Shown: positions 17,000 to 25,463, counted from the first letter of the stretch. The stretch is 64,000 bases of DNA from Streptomyces sp. SID13031 (GCF_010548305.1 NZ_JAAGLV010000004.1:124001-188000); one strand, 5' to 3'. Made by a program: numbers and translations. The notes: generated by a model not told the origin, from the sequence alone.

Positions 17000-17802
17000 G
17001 GGCGCCGCTGGCCGAGCGGGTCGGCAACTATCTGCTGCTGATCGTCTTCGGGCTCTTCGCGCTCGGGCCGATCGTGACGATCCTGGTCTCGGCGCTCGGG
17101 CCGGACGACGGCGGCAGCGGGTCTTCAGGGTTCGGCAACTTCGGCAAGGCGTGGGAGATCGGGCACTTCGGCAGCTACCTGCGGACCAGCGTCGCCGTCT
17201 CGGTGTCGGTGGTCGTGGTGAGTGTCCTGCTGTCCGTGCTGAGCGGATACGCGTTCGGCACGATGCGGTTCCGCGGCGCCGGGGTGCTGTTCTACCTGTT
17301 CCTGCTCGGCATCATGATGCCGACCGAGGCGATCGTGGTCCCGCTGTACTTCGACCTGCGCTCGCTCGGGCTGACCGACACGTTCTGGGCGATCGCGTTA
17401 CCGCAAGTGGCCCAATCGGTTGCCTTCGGCACCTTTTGGATGCGGGCCTACTTCCGGTCGTCGAGCCGGTCGCTGGTCGAGGCGGCAAGGCTGGACGGCG
17501 CTGGGCACTGGCGAACGCTGTGGCAGGTACTGGTGCCGCCCGCGCGTCCGGCGCTGGTGACGTTGATCGTGCTCGTCTTCATGTGGACGTGGAACGAGTT
17601 CCTGATCCCGCTGGTGATGGTGACGAGCGAGTCGCTGCGGACCGCGCCGTTGGGGCTGGCGTTCTTCTCCGGGCAGTACACGTCCGGGTTCACGCTGCTC
17701 GCGGCCGGCGCCGTGATCGTGGGCCTGCCGGTGGTACTCGTCTATGCGTTCCTGCAGCGCCACTTCATCGCGGGGATGCTGGAGGGCGCAGTACGGGAAT
17801 AG
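16996..17802 (+). CDS. Sugar ABC transporter permease (MalG type)
   Basis: Second CUT1 permease, 268 residues, six helices, EAA motif EAARLDGAGHWRTLWQVLVPPA. Last gene of the operon: no ATPase follows. In actinobacteria a single shared ATPase (MsiK) often energises several such importers, and that probably holds here. The gene is convergent with the MarR gene that ends at its stop. Confidence 0.93.
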   Translation: MRAPLAERVGNYLLLIVFGLFALGPIVTILVSALGPDDGGSGSSGFGNFGKAWEIGHFGSYLRTSVAVSVSVVVVSVLLSVLSGYAFGTMRFRGAGVLFYLFLLGIMMPTEAIVVPLYFDLRSLGLTDTFWAIALPQVAQSVAFGTFWMRAYFRSSSRSLVEAARLDGAGHWRTLWQVLVPPARPALVTLIVLVFMWTWNEFLIPLVMVTSESLRTAPLGLAFFSGQYTSGFTLLAAGAVIVGLPVVLVYAFLQRHFIAGMLEGAVRE

Positions 17803-18228
17803 CTACTGCGGCTCGCAGGACTTGAGCAGCGGAGAGTGCAGGCGCTCGGCCAGCACTCGGCGATGGGTCGGCGCCGCCTCAGTCTGCCGGATCAGGCCCT
17901 CGTCGGTCAGCCGGACGTTGACCGCGCGCCGGTCCTCATGGCACATCAGCCGCTCGACCAGGCCGGCCGTTTCCAGCCGGCCGATCACGCGCGACAGCGC
18001 GCTTTGGCTCAGGTGGACCGACTTGGCGATCGTCTGGACCTTCGCGGACTGCTCGGGGAGCTCGGCGAGGCGCTCCAGCACCTCGTACTCGCTCATGCCC
18101 AGGCCATGCTGCTGCAGCTCACGGTCGAGCGCACAACCGATATCGGCGTGCCGAGCCAGCAGCTCGCGCCATATGCGGACATCGGCGCTGACTTCACCAG
18201 TTGCAGCGCTGACCTTCGTCTCGGTCAT
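17803..18228 (-). CDS. MarR family regulator of the divergent MFS gene
   Basis: A 141-residue MarR protein. The winged helix spans MSEYEVLERLAELPEQSAKVQTIAKSV, the recognition helix LSQSALSRVIGRLETAGLV and the wing CHEDRRAVNVRLTDEG. I take the ATG at 18228, which TAACGT precedes by seven bases (leaderless). The ATG at 18255 is possible but would put an operator inside the gene. Divergent from an MFS exporter across a 70-base region with two palindromes of the same type, so it very probably represses itself and the pump. Confidence 0.88.
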   Translation of the reverse strand: MTETKVSAATGEVSADVRIWRELLARHADIGCALDRELQQHGLGMSEYEVLERLAELPEQSAKVQTIAKSVHLSQSALSRVIGRLETAGLVERLMCHEDRRAVNVRLTDEGLIRQTEAAPTHRRVLAERLHSPLLKSCEPQ

Positions 18229-18243
18229 GGAGGCGACGTTATC

Positions 18244-18300
18244 ATGCATCTGCATTCAATGCAAGCGCAATTAATGACTAGACATTAGATGCAGGTGCAT
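18244..18300. promoter_or_regulatory. Paired ATGCA-N2-TGCAT operators between marR and MFS genes
   Basis: ATGCATCTGCAT (18244-18255) and ATGCAGGTGCAT (18289-18300) are near-identical palindromes, each with arms ATGCA/TGCAT. The first lies just upstream of the marR -10 box; the second overlaps the start codon of the MFS gene (ATG at 18299), and TTAGAT at 18285-18290 may be its -10 box. Their centres are 45 bases apart, about four helical turns, which would suit cooperative binding. Confidence 0.75.
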
Positions 18301-19819
18301 GCAAAGCTCTCTTCTCGTGACACAAACAACAACGCACACCACAGCACCGGCTCGCCTGACCTGGGACGCGCGCCTCTGGGGCGCACTCCTCGTGGTCTGC
18401 GGCGTGATCTTCCTCGACGGCCTGGACGTGTCCATGGTCGGTATGTCGCTACCGTCCATCGGTGCCGACCTCGGCGTCTCGCTCTCTTCTCTGCAATGGG
18501 TCGTGACCGGCTACGTCCTCGGGTACGGAGGGTTCCTGCTGCTCGGCGGGCGCACCGCCGACCTGCTCGGCCGCCGGCGCGTCTTCCTGATCGCGCTCGC
18601 GGTCTTCGCCGTGGTCTCGATGCTGAGCTCGCTGGCCACCAACCCCGAACTGCTCATCGCCGCGCGGTTCGTGAAGGGCATCGCCGCCGCGTTCACCGCG
18701 CCGGCCGCGCTCTCGATCATCACCACCACCTTCCACGAGGGCCCGGATCGCAACCGTGCCCTCAGCGTTTTCACCACCTGCGCCGCCAGCGGCTTCTCGA
18801 TGGGCCTGATCCTCGGTGGCCTGCTGACCGAGGTCGGCTGGCGCTGGACCTTCCTGATGCCTGGCCCGGTCGCGCTGATCGTGCTGCTGTTCGCAATCAA
18901 GCTGATCCCGAACAGCCCGCGCGACGAGAGCGCCGGCGGTTACGACGTACCGGGTGCCGTCACGGTCACGGCCGGCATGTTGTTGCTGGTCTTCGCCGTC
19001 GTCGGTGCTGAAGGGGCCGGTTGGGGCTCCTTCCAGACCATCGGGCTGTTCGTCCTGTCCGCGGCCCTGCTGGCGTCCTTCGTGCTGATCGAGCTGAAGA
19101 CCAAGCACCCGCTGGTCCGGCTCGGCATCTTCCGGCAGGCCAACCTGCGGAACGCGAACCTCGCGATCATGACGGTCTTCGGTGCCTACGTCTCCTTCCA
19201 GTTCATCGGCACGCTGTACCTGCAGAACCTGCTCGGCTGGTCGTCCCTGGAGACCGCGCTCGGCTTCCTGCCGGCGGGCCTGATCGTTGCCTTCCTGTCC
19301 CCGAACGCAGGCAAGGTGGCCGACCGGATCGGTACCGAGCGGATGGTCGCGGCGGGCATGGTGCTCTTCGTGGCCGGGTACGCGCTGTTCCTGCGGATCG
19401 GGCCGACGTCGGACTACCTGGGGACCGTGCTGCCGACGATCGTGCTGATCGGTCTGGGCTTCGCGATCACCTTCCCGGCGCTGAACATGCAGGCCACCAA
19501 CGGGGTCGACGACAACGAGCAGGGGCTCGCGTCGGGTCTGTTCAACACCTCTGCCCAGGTGGGTGGAGCGATCGTGCTGGCCATCACCACCGCGGTGATC
19601 GGCAGCCAGTCGCACGGCGTCACGGCGCCGAGCGGGATGCTCTCGGCGTACAAGCCGGCCCTGGTCGTCGTCACCGGGATCACCATCCTCGGAACGCTGA
19701 TCGGGCTGGCGGGTCTGCGCGGTCTGACCGCCCGGCGGGCGGCTGAGGCCCGCGAGGTCGCCGAGCTCGAGGCGGTACAGAAAGAACTGGCGGACGAGGA
19801 GATGACTCCGGTCGCCTGA
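18299..19819 (+). CDS. MFS drug-efflux transporter, DHA2 family
   Basis: A second 14-helix exporter, 506 residues. Motif A is GGRTADLLGRRRVFL, with TFLMPGPVALIVLL and the motif C region around SGFSMGLILGGLLTEVGWRWTF. The C-terminal ~25 residues are charged and helical (ARRAAEAREVAELEAVQKELADEE). The start is the ATG at 18299 or the GTG at 18317; neither has a ribosome site. Divergent from its likely MarR repressor. It resembles the pump at 5704-7323 only at family level. Confidence 0.92.
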   Translation: MQSSLLVTQTTTHTTAPARLTWDARLWGALLVVCGVIFLDGLDVSMVGMSLPSIGADLGVSLSSLQWVVTGYVLGYGGFLLLGGRTADLLGRRRVFLIALAVFAVVSMLSSLATNPELLIAARFVKGIAAAFTAPAALSIITTTFHEGPDRNRALSVFTTCAASGFSMGLILGGLLTEVGWRWTFLMPGPVALIVLLFAIKLIPNSPRDESAGGYDVPGAVTVTAGMLLLVFAVVGAEGAGWGSFQTIGLFVLSAALLASFVLIELKTKHPLVRLGIFRQANLRNANLAIMTVFGAYVSFQFIGTLYLQNLLGWSSLETALGFLPAGLIVAFLSPNAGKVADRIGTERMVAAGMVLFVAGYALFLRIGPTSDYLGTVLPTIVLIGLGFAITFPALNMQATNGVDDNEQGLASGLFNTSAQVGGAIVLAITTAVIGSQSHGVTAPSGMLSAYKPALVVVTGITILGTLIGLAGLRGLTARRAAEAREVAELEAVQKELADEEMTPVA

Positions 19820-19832
19820 ACCACATAGGAAA

Positions 19833-19869
19833 GGTGCGGGTCACGGGCTACTCCGCCGTGACCCGTACC
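19833..19869 (+). terminator. Intrinsic terminator of the MFS gene
   Basis: GGTGCGGGTCACGG (19833-19846) pairs with CCGTGACCCGTACC (19856-19869), with one mismatch and a loop of about nine bases, followed by GCTGTTTT. Confidence 0.8.
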
Positions 19870-19958
19870 GCTGTTTTGGGTGCCGCTCAGGGCCTGGGCG
19901 GGGGAGTTCGGGGCGATCCCCGATTGGTTTCGGCCCGTCCGAGTGCTGGACTGGGGGT

Positions 19959-20951
19959 ATGAGCGATCAGAGCAAGCAGAGCGATCACGACCGACGGGTC
20001 AAAGACATCCTCGACCGAGTCGCGGCCGGCCACCTGACCCCAGCCGAAGCCGCGACGCTGATCGCTGCCCTCCCCGCCACCTCAGCGCCTGCCCCCGCCG
20101 AGTCCGAGGCGCCCGCTGCGGATGCCGGCGAACCGACAGTTCCGGCCGGCTCGGACGCGCCTTCGCCGTCTGTCTGGGCGGAGGTCGTCGACACCCCGAC
20201 CTCCACTACCGCCCCTGGCGGCGAGGGGAGCGTGGTGGACGACGCTGCCGTAGTACCGGAGCCCTTGGCGGCTGCTGAGACGGTGGTTGAGGAAGAGACT
20301 TTTCACAGTGATCTCGTGGTGCCTTCCGGGGTGCGGCGGGTGACCATCCGAGCGATCGGGCGGCGGGTCCGGCTGATCGGGGAGCCTGCGGTCACCGGGG
20401 TGGCCGTGGACGGGCCGCATGTGATCAAGCGGGACGGCGACACCCTCGCGATCAACAGTGAGGGGGATATGGGCGTCTCGATCGACGGGCTGAGCATGCT
20501 GCGCAACCCGACCGACCTGAAGTCCCACGTGAACGGCTTCGCCAAGGAGCTGTCGATCCGGGTCAACCCGATGCTCCAGGTGGAGATCGAGGTGACCGGC
20601 GGCAGCGTCACCGCCGAACGCCTCCCCGGCCTGTCCCGGGTCCGCGTCACCGCCGGTACTGCGAAGGTGACCGACGTGGACGGTCCGATCGATCTCCTCG
20701 TCCAGGCGGGCACCGCGACCCTCGACGCCCAGATCACCAAGGGCCGCTCCCGGGTCCGGGTCGAATCCGGCTCGGCCAGCGTCACCCTCCGCCGAGGCTC
20801 CGACGTCCGGGTCCACACCGAAGCCCAGCTCGGCCGCGTCTCCTGGACCGGCGCCGTCTCCGGCCAGTCCAAAGACGTGGAAATCGGCCGCGGCCGCGCC
20901 GCCCTCGACGTAGAGGTCCTGGTCGGAACCGCCCAGATCACCTCGGACTAG
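19959..20951 (+). CDS. DUF4097-like beta-helical protein
   Basis: A 330-residue protein in three parts. Residues 1-30 are a charged helix (RRVKDILDRVAAGHLTPAEAATLIAAL), a SHOCT-like segment. Residues ~35-105 are a Pro/Ala/Glu-rich linker. Residues ~110-330 are repeated short beta strands (VEIEVTGGSVTAERLPGLSRVRVTAGTAKVTDV) of the DUF4097 adhesin-like kind, which would fold as a beta solenoid. No signal peptide. The function is unknown; similar proteins in actinobacteria are often linked with membrane stress modules. A GGGGGT sequence precedes the ATG. Confidence 0.8.
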   Translation: MSDQSKQSDHDRRVKDILDRVAAGHLTPAEAATLIAALPATSAPAPAESEAPAADAGEPTVPAGSDAPSPSVWAEVVDTPTSTTAPGGEGSVVDDAAVVPEPLAAAETVVEEETFHSDLVVPSGVRRVTIRAIGRRVRLIGEPAVTGVAVDGPHVIKRDGDTLAINSEGDMGVSIDGLSMLRNPTDLKSHVNGFAKELSIRVNPMLQVEIEVTGGSVTAERLPGLSRVRVTAGTAKVTDVDGPIDLLVQAGTATLDAQITKGRSRVRVESGSASVTLRRGSDVRVHTEAQLGRVSWTGAVSGQSKDVEIGRGRAALDVEVLVGTAQITSD

Positions 20952-20990
20952 CTCCGCAGGTCGCCCCGCCGGACCCCCATGAGCTCGACT

Positions 20991-21043
20991 TTGTGCACGA
21001 CCTGAGCGGATCTGGGGCGCCGGAACGCTCACGTCGTGCACAA
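20991..21043. repeat. 18-base inverted repeat in a 300-base gap
   Basis: TTGTGCACGACCTGAGCG (20991-21008) and its complement at 21026-21043 match at 17 of 18 positions, with a 17-base loop. It lies in the gap between two convergent genes (20951 and 21253), but no T tail follows on either side, so a simple terminator is not shown. The rest of the gap, apart from the greA terminator, holds nothing I recognise. Confidence 0.75.
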
Positions 21044-21201
21044 GGTGGTCACAAGGAAGTTGAGTGACCTCGACTCGAGTGTGAGCTGGCGGTAAACCTG
21101 TCGAAATCTGTCGGCGGGCTCCGGCAGGATGACGTGCGTCGCGGTCGGCGGTTGTGCCTGGGAGCGCACAACGGCCGGCCGTAGTACCGGCAGAAAAGGA
21201 A

Positions 21202-21231
21202 CATCCCCGGGACCAGGAGGTCCCGGGGATG
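21202..21231 (-). terminator. Intrinsic terminator of greA
   Basis: CATCCCCGGGACC (21202-21214) pairs perfectly with 21219-21231 around a four-base loop. On the reverse strand it is followed by TTCCTTTTC. Confidence 0.88.
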
Positions 21232-21252
21232 GTGTCTGCTGAAGCTGTGGGG

Positions 21253-21765
21253 TCAGCCCTTGAAGGGGACCGCGGCGACGATCTCCACCGTGACGGGCTT
21301 GCCGTTCGGGGCCTGGTAGGTGGCCTTCTCGCCCTTCTTCTTGCCCAGGATCGCCGAGCCGAGCGGCGACTGCGGCGAGTAGACGTCGATGTCCACCGAC
21401 GCGTCCAGGGCGAGGAGCTCGCGGGAGCCGAGCAGGAACGTCTCGACGTCGTCGTCACCGGCGAACTTGATCGAGACCTTCATCCCGGGCTCGACCTTGC
21501 CGCCGGCCTTCGGGGTCTCGCCGACGCGGGCGCGGCGCAGGATGTCCTCGAGTTGGCGGATCCGGGCCTCCATCTTGCCCTGCTCGTCCTTGGCGGCGTG
21601 GTAGCCGCCGTTCTCCTTCAGGTCGCCCTCGTCGCGGGCGTCGCTGATCCGCTGGGTGATCTCGGTCCGGCCGGGGCCCTTCAGCTCCTCCAGCTCGGAC
21701 TTTAGCTGCTCGTAACCATCCTGTGTCAGCCAGACAACGCTGTCCTCGTCGATCTTCTGCGTCAT
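21253..21765 (-). CDS. greA: Transcription elongation factor GreA
   Basis: Rescues stalled RNA polymerase by stimulating cleavage of the backtracked RNA. 170 residues. The N-terminal coiled coil carries the conserved acidic tip (ISDARDEGDLKENGGYHAAKDEQ), and the C-terminal FKBP-like domain has SPLGSAILGKKKGE. An AAGGAG site precedes the ATG at 21765. A reading frame extending to 21831 has no support. A TAGGCT box on the reverse strand (21844-21839) could start transcription about 65 bases upstream. The order greA, DUF4307, mca is conserved in mycobacteria. Confidence 0.95.
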   Translation of the reverse strand: MTQKIDEDSVVWLTQDGYEQLKSELEELKGPGRTEITQRISDARDEGDLKENGGYHAAKDEQGKMEARIRQLEDILRRARVGETPKAGGKVEPGMKVSIKFAGDDDVETFLLGSRELLALDASVDIDVYSPQSPLGSAILGKKKGEKATYQAPNGKPVTVEIVAAVPFKG

Positions 21766-21950
21766 GGGCTGCTCCTTTGTCGGTGGGATGGGTAGAAATG
21801 CAACAAAGCCGCCGTCGTCGACGGCGACCAATCCACCGAGCCTAGCAAGACAGCGCTCAGAACCCCACAGTTCTTCGCCTTCTCAAACACTTGGCAAGCG
21901 ATTTCCATGGCCACCGAGGCAATCGTTTACCTCGCCCGGAAGTGGGTAGC

Positions 21951-22391
21951 TCAGTGCGGCCGGTGGGCGTCGGCCGTCGTACAACCGATCAGTACCACGG
22001 CCGTCGCGGCCCGCTGGGTGGTGAGCGTGGCATCGAGAGACTGCTGTCGCGGCGAATCGGCCGGCACCGTCACGGTGATCTCACCGACGATCGAGAAGTC
22101 GGCCGACTTCGCCTGCAACCGGCACTGCGCCTCGACCGACTTGCTCCGGTCCACCTGGAACGTCCCGGTCGCCGAGGTCGCCGAGGCGATCTTGAAGCCG
22201 ATCAGCCGCGACGAGACCGGCGGGTTCGACTGGATGAACGCGACCCAGAGCAGCCAGACCAGGGCGACCAGTGCGACGGTACCGATGCTGACGAGCATCA
22301 GCCCCCGGCGGCTGCGGCCGGTTCGTCCGTACCGGGCGTCCAGGGTTGCGCTCGTGCTGTCGGTCCTGACGGCCGGATGCGGGTCGGTCAC
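21951..22391 (-). CDS. DUF4307 membrane-anchored protein
   Basis: A 146-residue protein with a polar N-terminus (about 45 residues, Arg-rich before the membrane), one helix (GLMLVSIGTVALVALVWLLWVAFI) and an extracellular beta-rich domain with two cysteines. It matches DUF4307 in layout and in position next to mca. GAGGAG lies before the GTG at 22391. The function is unknown; the constant pairing with mca suggests a link to thiol metabolism or the envelope. Confidence 0.85.
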   Translation of the reverse strand: MTDPHPAVRTDSTSATLDARYGRTGRSRRGLMLVSIGTVALVALVWLLWVAFIQSNPPVSSRLIGFKIASATSATGTFQVDRSKSVEAQCRLQAKSADFSIVGEITVTVPADSPRQQSLDATLTTQRAATAVVLIGCTTADAHRPH

Positions 22392-22417
22392 TGGTTCTCC
22401 TCGGGCTTGGAGGACCA

Positions 22418-23290
22418 TTGTGTCTTGTGACTGAAGATCTTCGCCTACTGCATGTCCATGCTCACCCCGACGACGAGTCCAGCAAGGGCGCCGCGTCGAC
22501 CGCCCGCTACGTCGCCGAAGGCGTCGACGTGATGGTCGCCACCTGTACCGGCGGGGAGCGCGGCTCGATCCTGAACCCCAAGATGGATCGGCCGGAGGTG
22601 CTGGCGAACATCACCGAGATCCGCCGCCAGGAGATGGACGCGGCCCGCGAGATCCTCGGGATCCGGCAGGAGTGGCTGGGCTGGATCGACTCGGGCTTCC
22701 CCGAGGGCGACCCGCTGCCGCCGCTGCCCGACGGTTGCTTCGCCTTGCTCAAGGTCGAGGACGCCGCGGCGCCGCTGGTGAAGCTGATTCGCGAGTTCCG
22801 TCCGCAGGTCGTCACGACCTACGACGAGAACGGCGGCTACCCGCACCCCGATCACGTGATGTGCCACCAGATCACCGTCGCGGCCTTCGAGGCGGCCGGC
22901 GACCCGGACGCGTACCCGGAGCTCGGTACGCCGTACCAGCCGCTGAAGCTCTACTACCACCACACCTTCCATCGCGAGCGGATGAAGGCGCTGCACGACG
23001 CGATGGCCGCGCGCGGGCTCGAGTCGCCGTACGCCGATCGGCTGCAGGACTGGAAACCCGATCCGGAGAACGAGAAGCGGATCACCACCCGGGTCGAGTG
23101 CGCCGAGTACTTCGAGCTCCGCGATCGCGCGTTGCTCGCGCACGCGACCCAGATCGACCCGGACGGCGCGTGGTTCGCAGTACCGCTGGAAGTGCACCAG
23201 CAGGCGTGGCCGACCGAGGACTACGAGCTGGCCCGCAGTCTGGTGGAGTCCGAACTGCCTGAGGACGACCTCTTCGCGGGGTTGCGCTGA
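22418..23290 (+). CDS. mca: Mycothiol S-conjugate amidase
   Basis: Zinc amidase that cleaves mycothiol S-conjugates, releasing a mercapturic acid for export: a detoxification step special to actinobacteria. 290 residues. The LmbE-family zinc motif is HAHPDDES, with the second half PHPDH, and TYDENGGYPHPDH is diagnostic. The Mca-specific C-terminal stretch RVECAEYFELRDRALLAHATQIDPDG separates it from the deacetylase MshB. GGAGG lies five bases before the GTG at 22418; the GTG at 22427 is an alternative. Divergent from DUF4307. Confidence 0.94.
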   Translation: MCLVTEDLRLLHVHAHPDDESSKGAASTARYVAEGVDVMVATCTGGERGSILNPKMDRPEVLANITEIRRQEMDAAREILGIRQEWLGWIDSGFPEGDPLPPLPDGCFALLKVEDAAAPLVKLIREFRPQVVTTYDENGGYPHPDHVMCHQITVAAFEAAGDPDAYPELGTPYQPLKLYYHHTFHRERMKALHDAMAARGLESPYADRLQDWKPDPENEKRITTRVECAEYFELRDRALLAHATQIDPDGAWFAVPLEVHQQAWPTEDYELARSLVESELPEDDLFAGLR

Positions 23291-23331
23291 GGGGCGGGAG
23301 CAGACGGTGAGAGACTGGCAAGGTGACAGCG

Positions 23332-23616
23332 ATGACCAATCTTCTGAGCATCAGCCCGCCGATGGCCGAGATCGATCCGAACACGGTCAAGCCCGGCTGG
23401 GTCGCGCTGCTGATCGTGCTCGTACTCGGTGGCGCCACCTTCCTGTTGTGGCGCAACATGGGCAAGCAGTTGAAGCGGATCGACTTCGACCCGGACGCCG
23501 GTGCGCGCGACCGAGCACCCTCCGACGTCCCGCCACCCAGCTCACCGGCCCCGGCTGGCGCTGCCGAGCCGGCGAAGACTGAGCCCGAGCCCAACTCTTC
23601 CCCCGACCCGAAGTAA
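23332..23616 (+). CDS. Small single-pass membrane protein
   Basis: A 94-residue protein: about 20 N-terminal residues, one helix (VALLIVLVLGGATFLLWRNM), then a basic turn and a Pro/Ala/Glu-rich cytoplasmic tail. AAGGTG precedes the ATG at 23332; a GTG nine bases upstream is an alternative. A small membrane protein stands in the same place after mca in mycobacteria (Rv1083, from memory). Function unknown. The 200-base stretch after it shows only the promoter described next. Confidence 0.78.
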   Translation: MTNLLSISPPMAEIDPNTVKPGWVALLIVLVLGGATFLLWRNMGKQLKRIDFDPDAGARDRAPSDVPPPSSPAPAGAAEPAKTEPEPNSSPDPK

Positions 23617-23813
23617 CCCCGCCCGGCGCTCGGTGCCACTGATCCGTCACGGCGGGTAGGTGGCCCGGCAGGTTGATGCCTCAGGCAACGGGTAGGGCGT
23701 TTGCGCGGGGTTTCGCGGGTCGCGAGGATTGCCGAAAGTCACGGTGGGGCAACCGTTTGCTTATGGCTGGTCACGAGATGGTGTCGTGCGGGGACACTGT
23801 TAAATAGCTCACC

Positions 23814-23825
23814 TATAGTGTGCGC
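23814..23825 (+). promoter_or_regulatory. Promoter -10 box for the leader ORF and copD-like gene
   Basis: TATAGT at 23814-23819 is followed by six bases and a GTG at 23826, so transcription should begin on that GTG. The strong box is 42 bases before the copD-like start. Confidence 0.65.
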
Positions 23826-23864
23826 GTGTCCATCCAAGGTGCCGAGGGCGTGAACGCTCTGTGA
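23826..23864 (+). CDS. Leaderless 12-residue leader ORF coupled to copD-like gene
   Basis: GTG at 23826 to TGA at 23862-23864 encodes VSIQGAEGVNAL. It begins on the predicted first base of the transcript and its stop overlaps the start of the next gene as GTGA. A terminating ribosome could thus restart on the membrane protein, whose own start has no ribosome site. It contains no run of a single regulatory amino acid, so attenuation is not suggested. Predicted from base pattern only. Confidence 0.5.
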   Translation: MSIQGAEGVNAL

Positions 23865-24898
23865 CCGCGACCCGCGCCGCTCACGCCGCTCGGCATCGCG
23901 TGCCCGGACGCCTGGTGGCGGGTGGCGTGAGCGCTGTCATCGTTGCGGCGCTGACGATGGTGATCGCTTTGTACGCCGCCGGCAGCGAACCGCACCGCAG
24001 CGATGAAGGAGTCGGTGGTCCGGGACTGTTCGTCAAGTGGCTGCTGCCGCTGTTCCATCTGGTCTCCACCCTGGCCACGGTCGGTTGTGCCGGTGCCCTG
24101 CTGGCGGCGGTCGTGTTGTTGCGTACCGACGGCGGCCCGCTCGGCCTGCAGGGCCGGCGCGCGATCCGCGACGCCAGCAACTCCGCGATCATCTGGGCCG
24201 CCGCCACCTTCGTCAGCGCGGTCCTGACCGCCGCGATCCTGCTCAACACCCCGGTCGACCTGCTTCGCCTGCGGCTGGACGACGCGCTCGCCGTCCCCGA
24301 GGTGAAGGCGCTGCTGATCACCGGCATCCTGGTCGTCGCGCTGGCGGTCGGCGTCCGCCGCGTCCAGACCTCCGCGGCCGCGCTCCTCGGCGTACTCGTC
24401 GCGATCGGCGCCCTGGTCCCACCCGCGCTGACGACCTTCCCCCGCAACGAGTCGTACGTCGTCCTCGCGGGCGCGGCTCTCGTCCTCCACGTGATCTCGG
24501 CCACGACCTGGGTCGGCGGCCTGGCGGGCCTCGTTCGGTATGGCCGGGCCAGTCGCAGCGGTCTTCCGCTCGTGCTCGAGCGCTACAGCCAGGTCGCGCT
24601 CGCGTCCTCCATCGTGGTGCTCGTCAGCGGCGTGATCAGCGCGGTCGGCCGGCTGGCAGCCAAGGGTGGCGGCTACGACGCGGTCTTCGACGTCCTCACC
24701 ACGAAGGCGTACGGCGGCCTGCTGCTGGCCAAGACCGTCGCCTTCGTCATCTTGATCATCGGTGGCTGGTTCCACCGCCGCCACGCCATCGGCGACCTCG
24801 AAACCAGCGGCCACCGCTTCTGGCAACTGGTGATCGGCGAACTCATCGTGATGGCTGTGGCCATCGGCCTCTCGATCGCCCTCGCCAAGACCATCTAG
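23861..24898 (+). CDS. CopD domain copper-related membrane protein
   Basis: A 345-residue integral membrane protein with eight or nine helices of the CopD type, a family tied to copper uptake or resistance. Family features include the segment HVISATTWVGGLAGLVRYG with its conserved His and Trp, and RYSQVALASSIVVLVSGVISA. C-terminal helices follow KAYGGLLLAKTVAF. No cytochrome c oxidase assembly domain (CtaG) is fused, unlike some actinobacterial relatives. Start GTG overlaps the leader ORF. Confidence 0.85.
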   Translation: MTATRAAHAARHRVPGRLVAGGVSAVIVAALTMVIALYAAGSEPHRSDEGVGGPGLFVKWLLPLFHLVSTLATVGCAGALLAAVVLLRTDGGPLGLQGRRAIRDASNSAIIWAAATFVSAVLTAAILLNTPVDLLRLRLDDALAVPEVKALLITGILVVALAVGVRRVQTSAAALLGVLVAIGALVPPALTTFPRNESYVVLAGAALVLHVISATTWVGGLAGLVRYGRASRSGLPLVLERYSQVALASSIVVLVSGVISAVGRLAAKGGGYDAVFDVLTTKAYGGLLLAKTVAFVILIIGGWFHRRHAIGDLETSGHRFWQLVIGELIVMAVAIGLSIALAKTI

Positions 24899-24921
24899 CC
24901 ACCGCTCTACGGCTGGTGGGA

Positions 24922-25458
24922 TCAGAGTGTGCCGAGGTCGATTTCCACCAGGAACGGCACGGCAGCCTTGACGGTGCCGGTGAAGACCTCGCCATCGCGG
25001 TACGAACTGCTGGCTGGATCGAGCACGTAGGTGTACACCAGCGGGATCCCGGTCGCGGCCTGCTCGACTCGCCAGTAGAAGGCGATGCCGGCCTTGGCGT
25101 ACTGGTCCGCCTTGACGATTCGGTCGGTGGTCTCCGACCCGGGTGACACCACTTCGACGACGAGTAGCACGTGCTCGGGCCGGGTGGGCGAGACATCGAT
25201 GGTGTCCGCCCGGTAAACCACGACGTCCGGGCGCCGATTGGTCAGGGGGACGTCCTGCAACCGAACGTCGAAGCCGGTATCGGCGTTCCAGTCCGGACCC
25301 GCGGCGAGCTCCAGCCCGTTCGCCAGGAGCCGAGCTAGTCGGTTGTGCCGTATGGAAGGGCTCGGGGTCGCTACGACCATCCCGTCAACGACCTCGATGC
25401 CGGCGCATTGCTCGGTGGACCAGGAGTCGTACTGCTCCGCGGCGATCTGGGTGTGCAT
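24922..25458 (-). CDS. Uma2 family (DUF820) restriction-endonuclease-fold protein
   Basis: A 178-residue PD-(D/E)xK-fold protein of the Uma2 family. It begins with the usual EQYDSW and IEVVDGMVVATPSPS region; HNRLARLLANGL, RRPDVVVYRAD (metal-binding Asp) and LLVVEVVSPGSETTDR (Glu-x-Val half) give the nuclease core, and KADQYAKAGIAFYW follows. Such genes are numerous in actinobacteria and cyanobacteria, and their role is unproven. It is divergent from the yyaL-like gene with 17 bases between the start codons. Confidence 0.88.
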   Translation of the reverse strand: MHTQIAAEQYDSWSTEQCAGIEVVDGMVVATPSPSIRHNRLARLLANGLELAAGPDWNADTGFDVRLQDVPLTNRRPDVVVYRADTIDVSPTRPEHVLLVVEVVSPGSETTDRIVKADQYAKAGIAFYWRVEQAATGIPLVYTYVLDPASSSYRDGEVFTGTVKAAVPFLVEIDLGTL

Positions 25459-25463
25459 CCACC

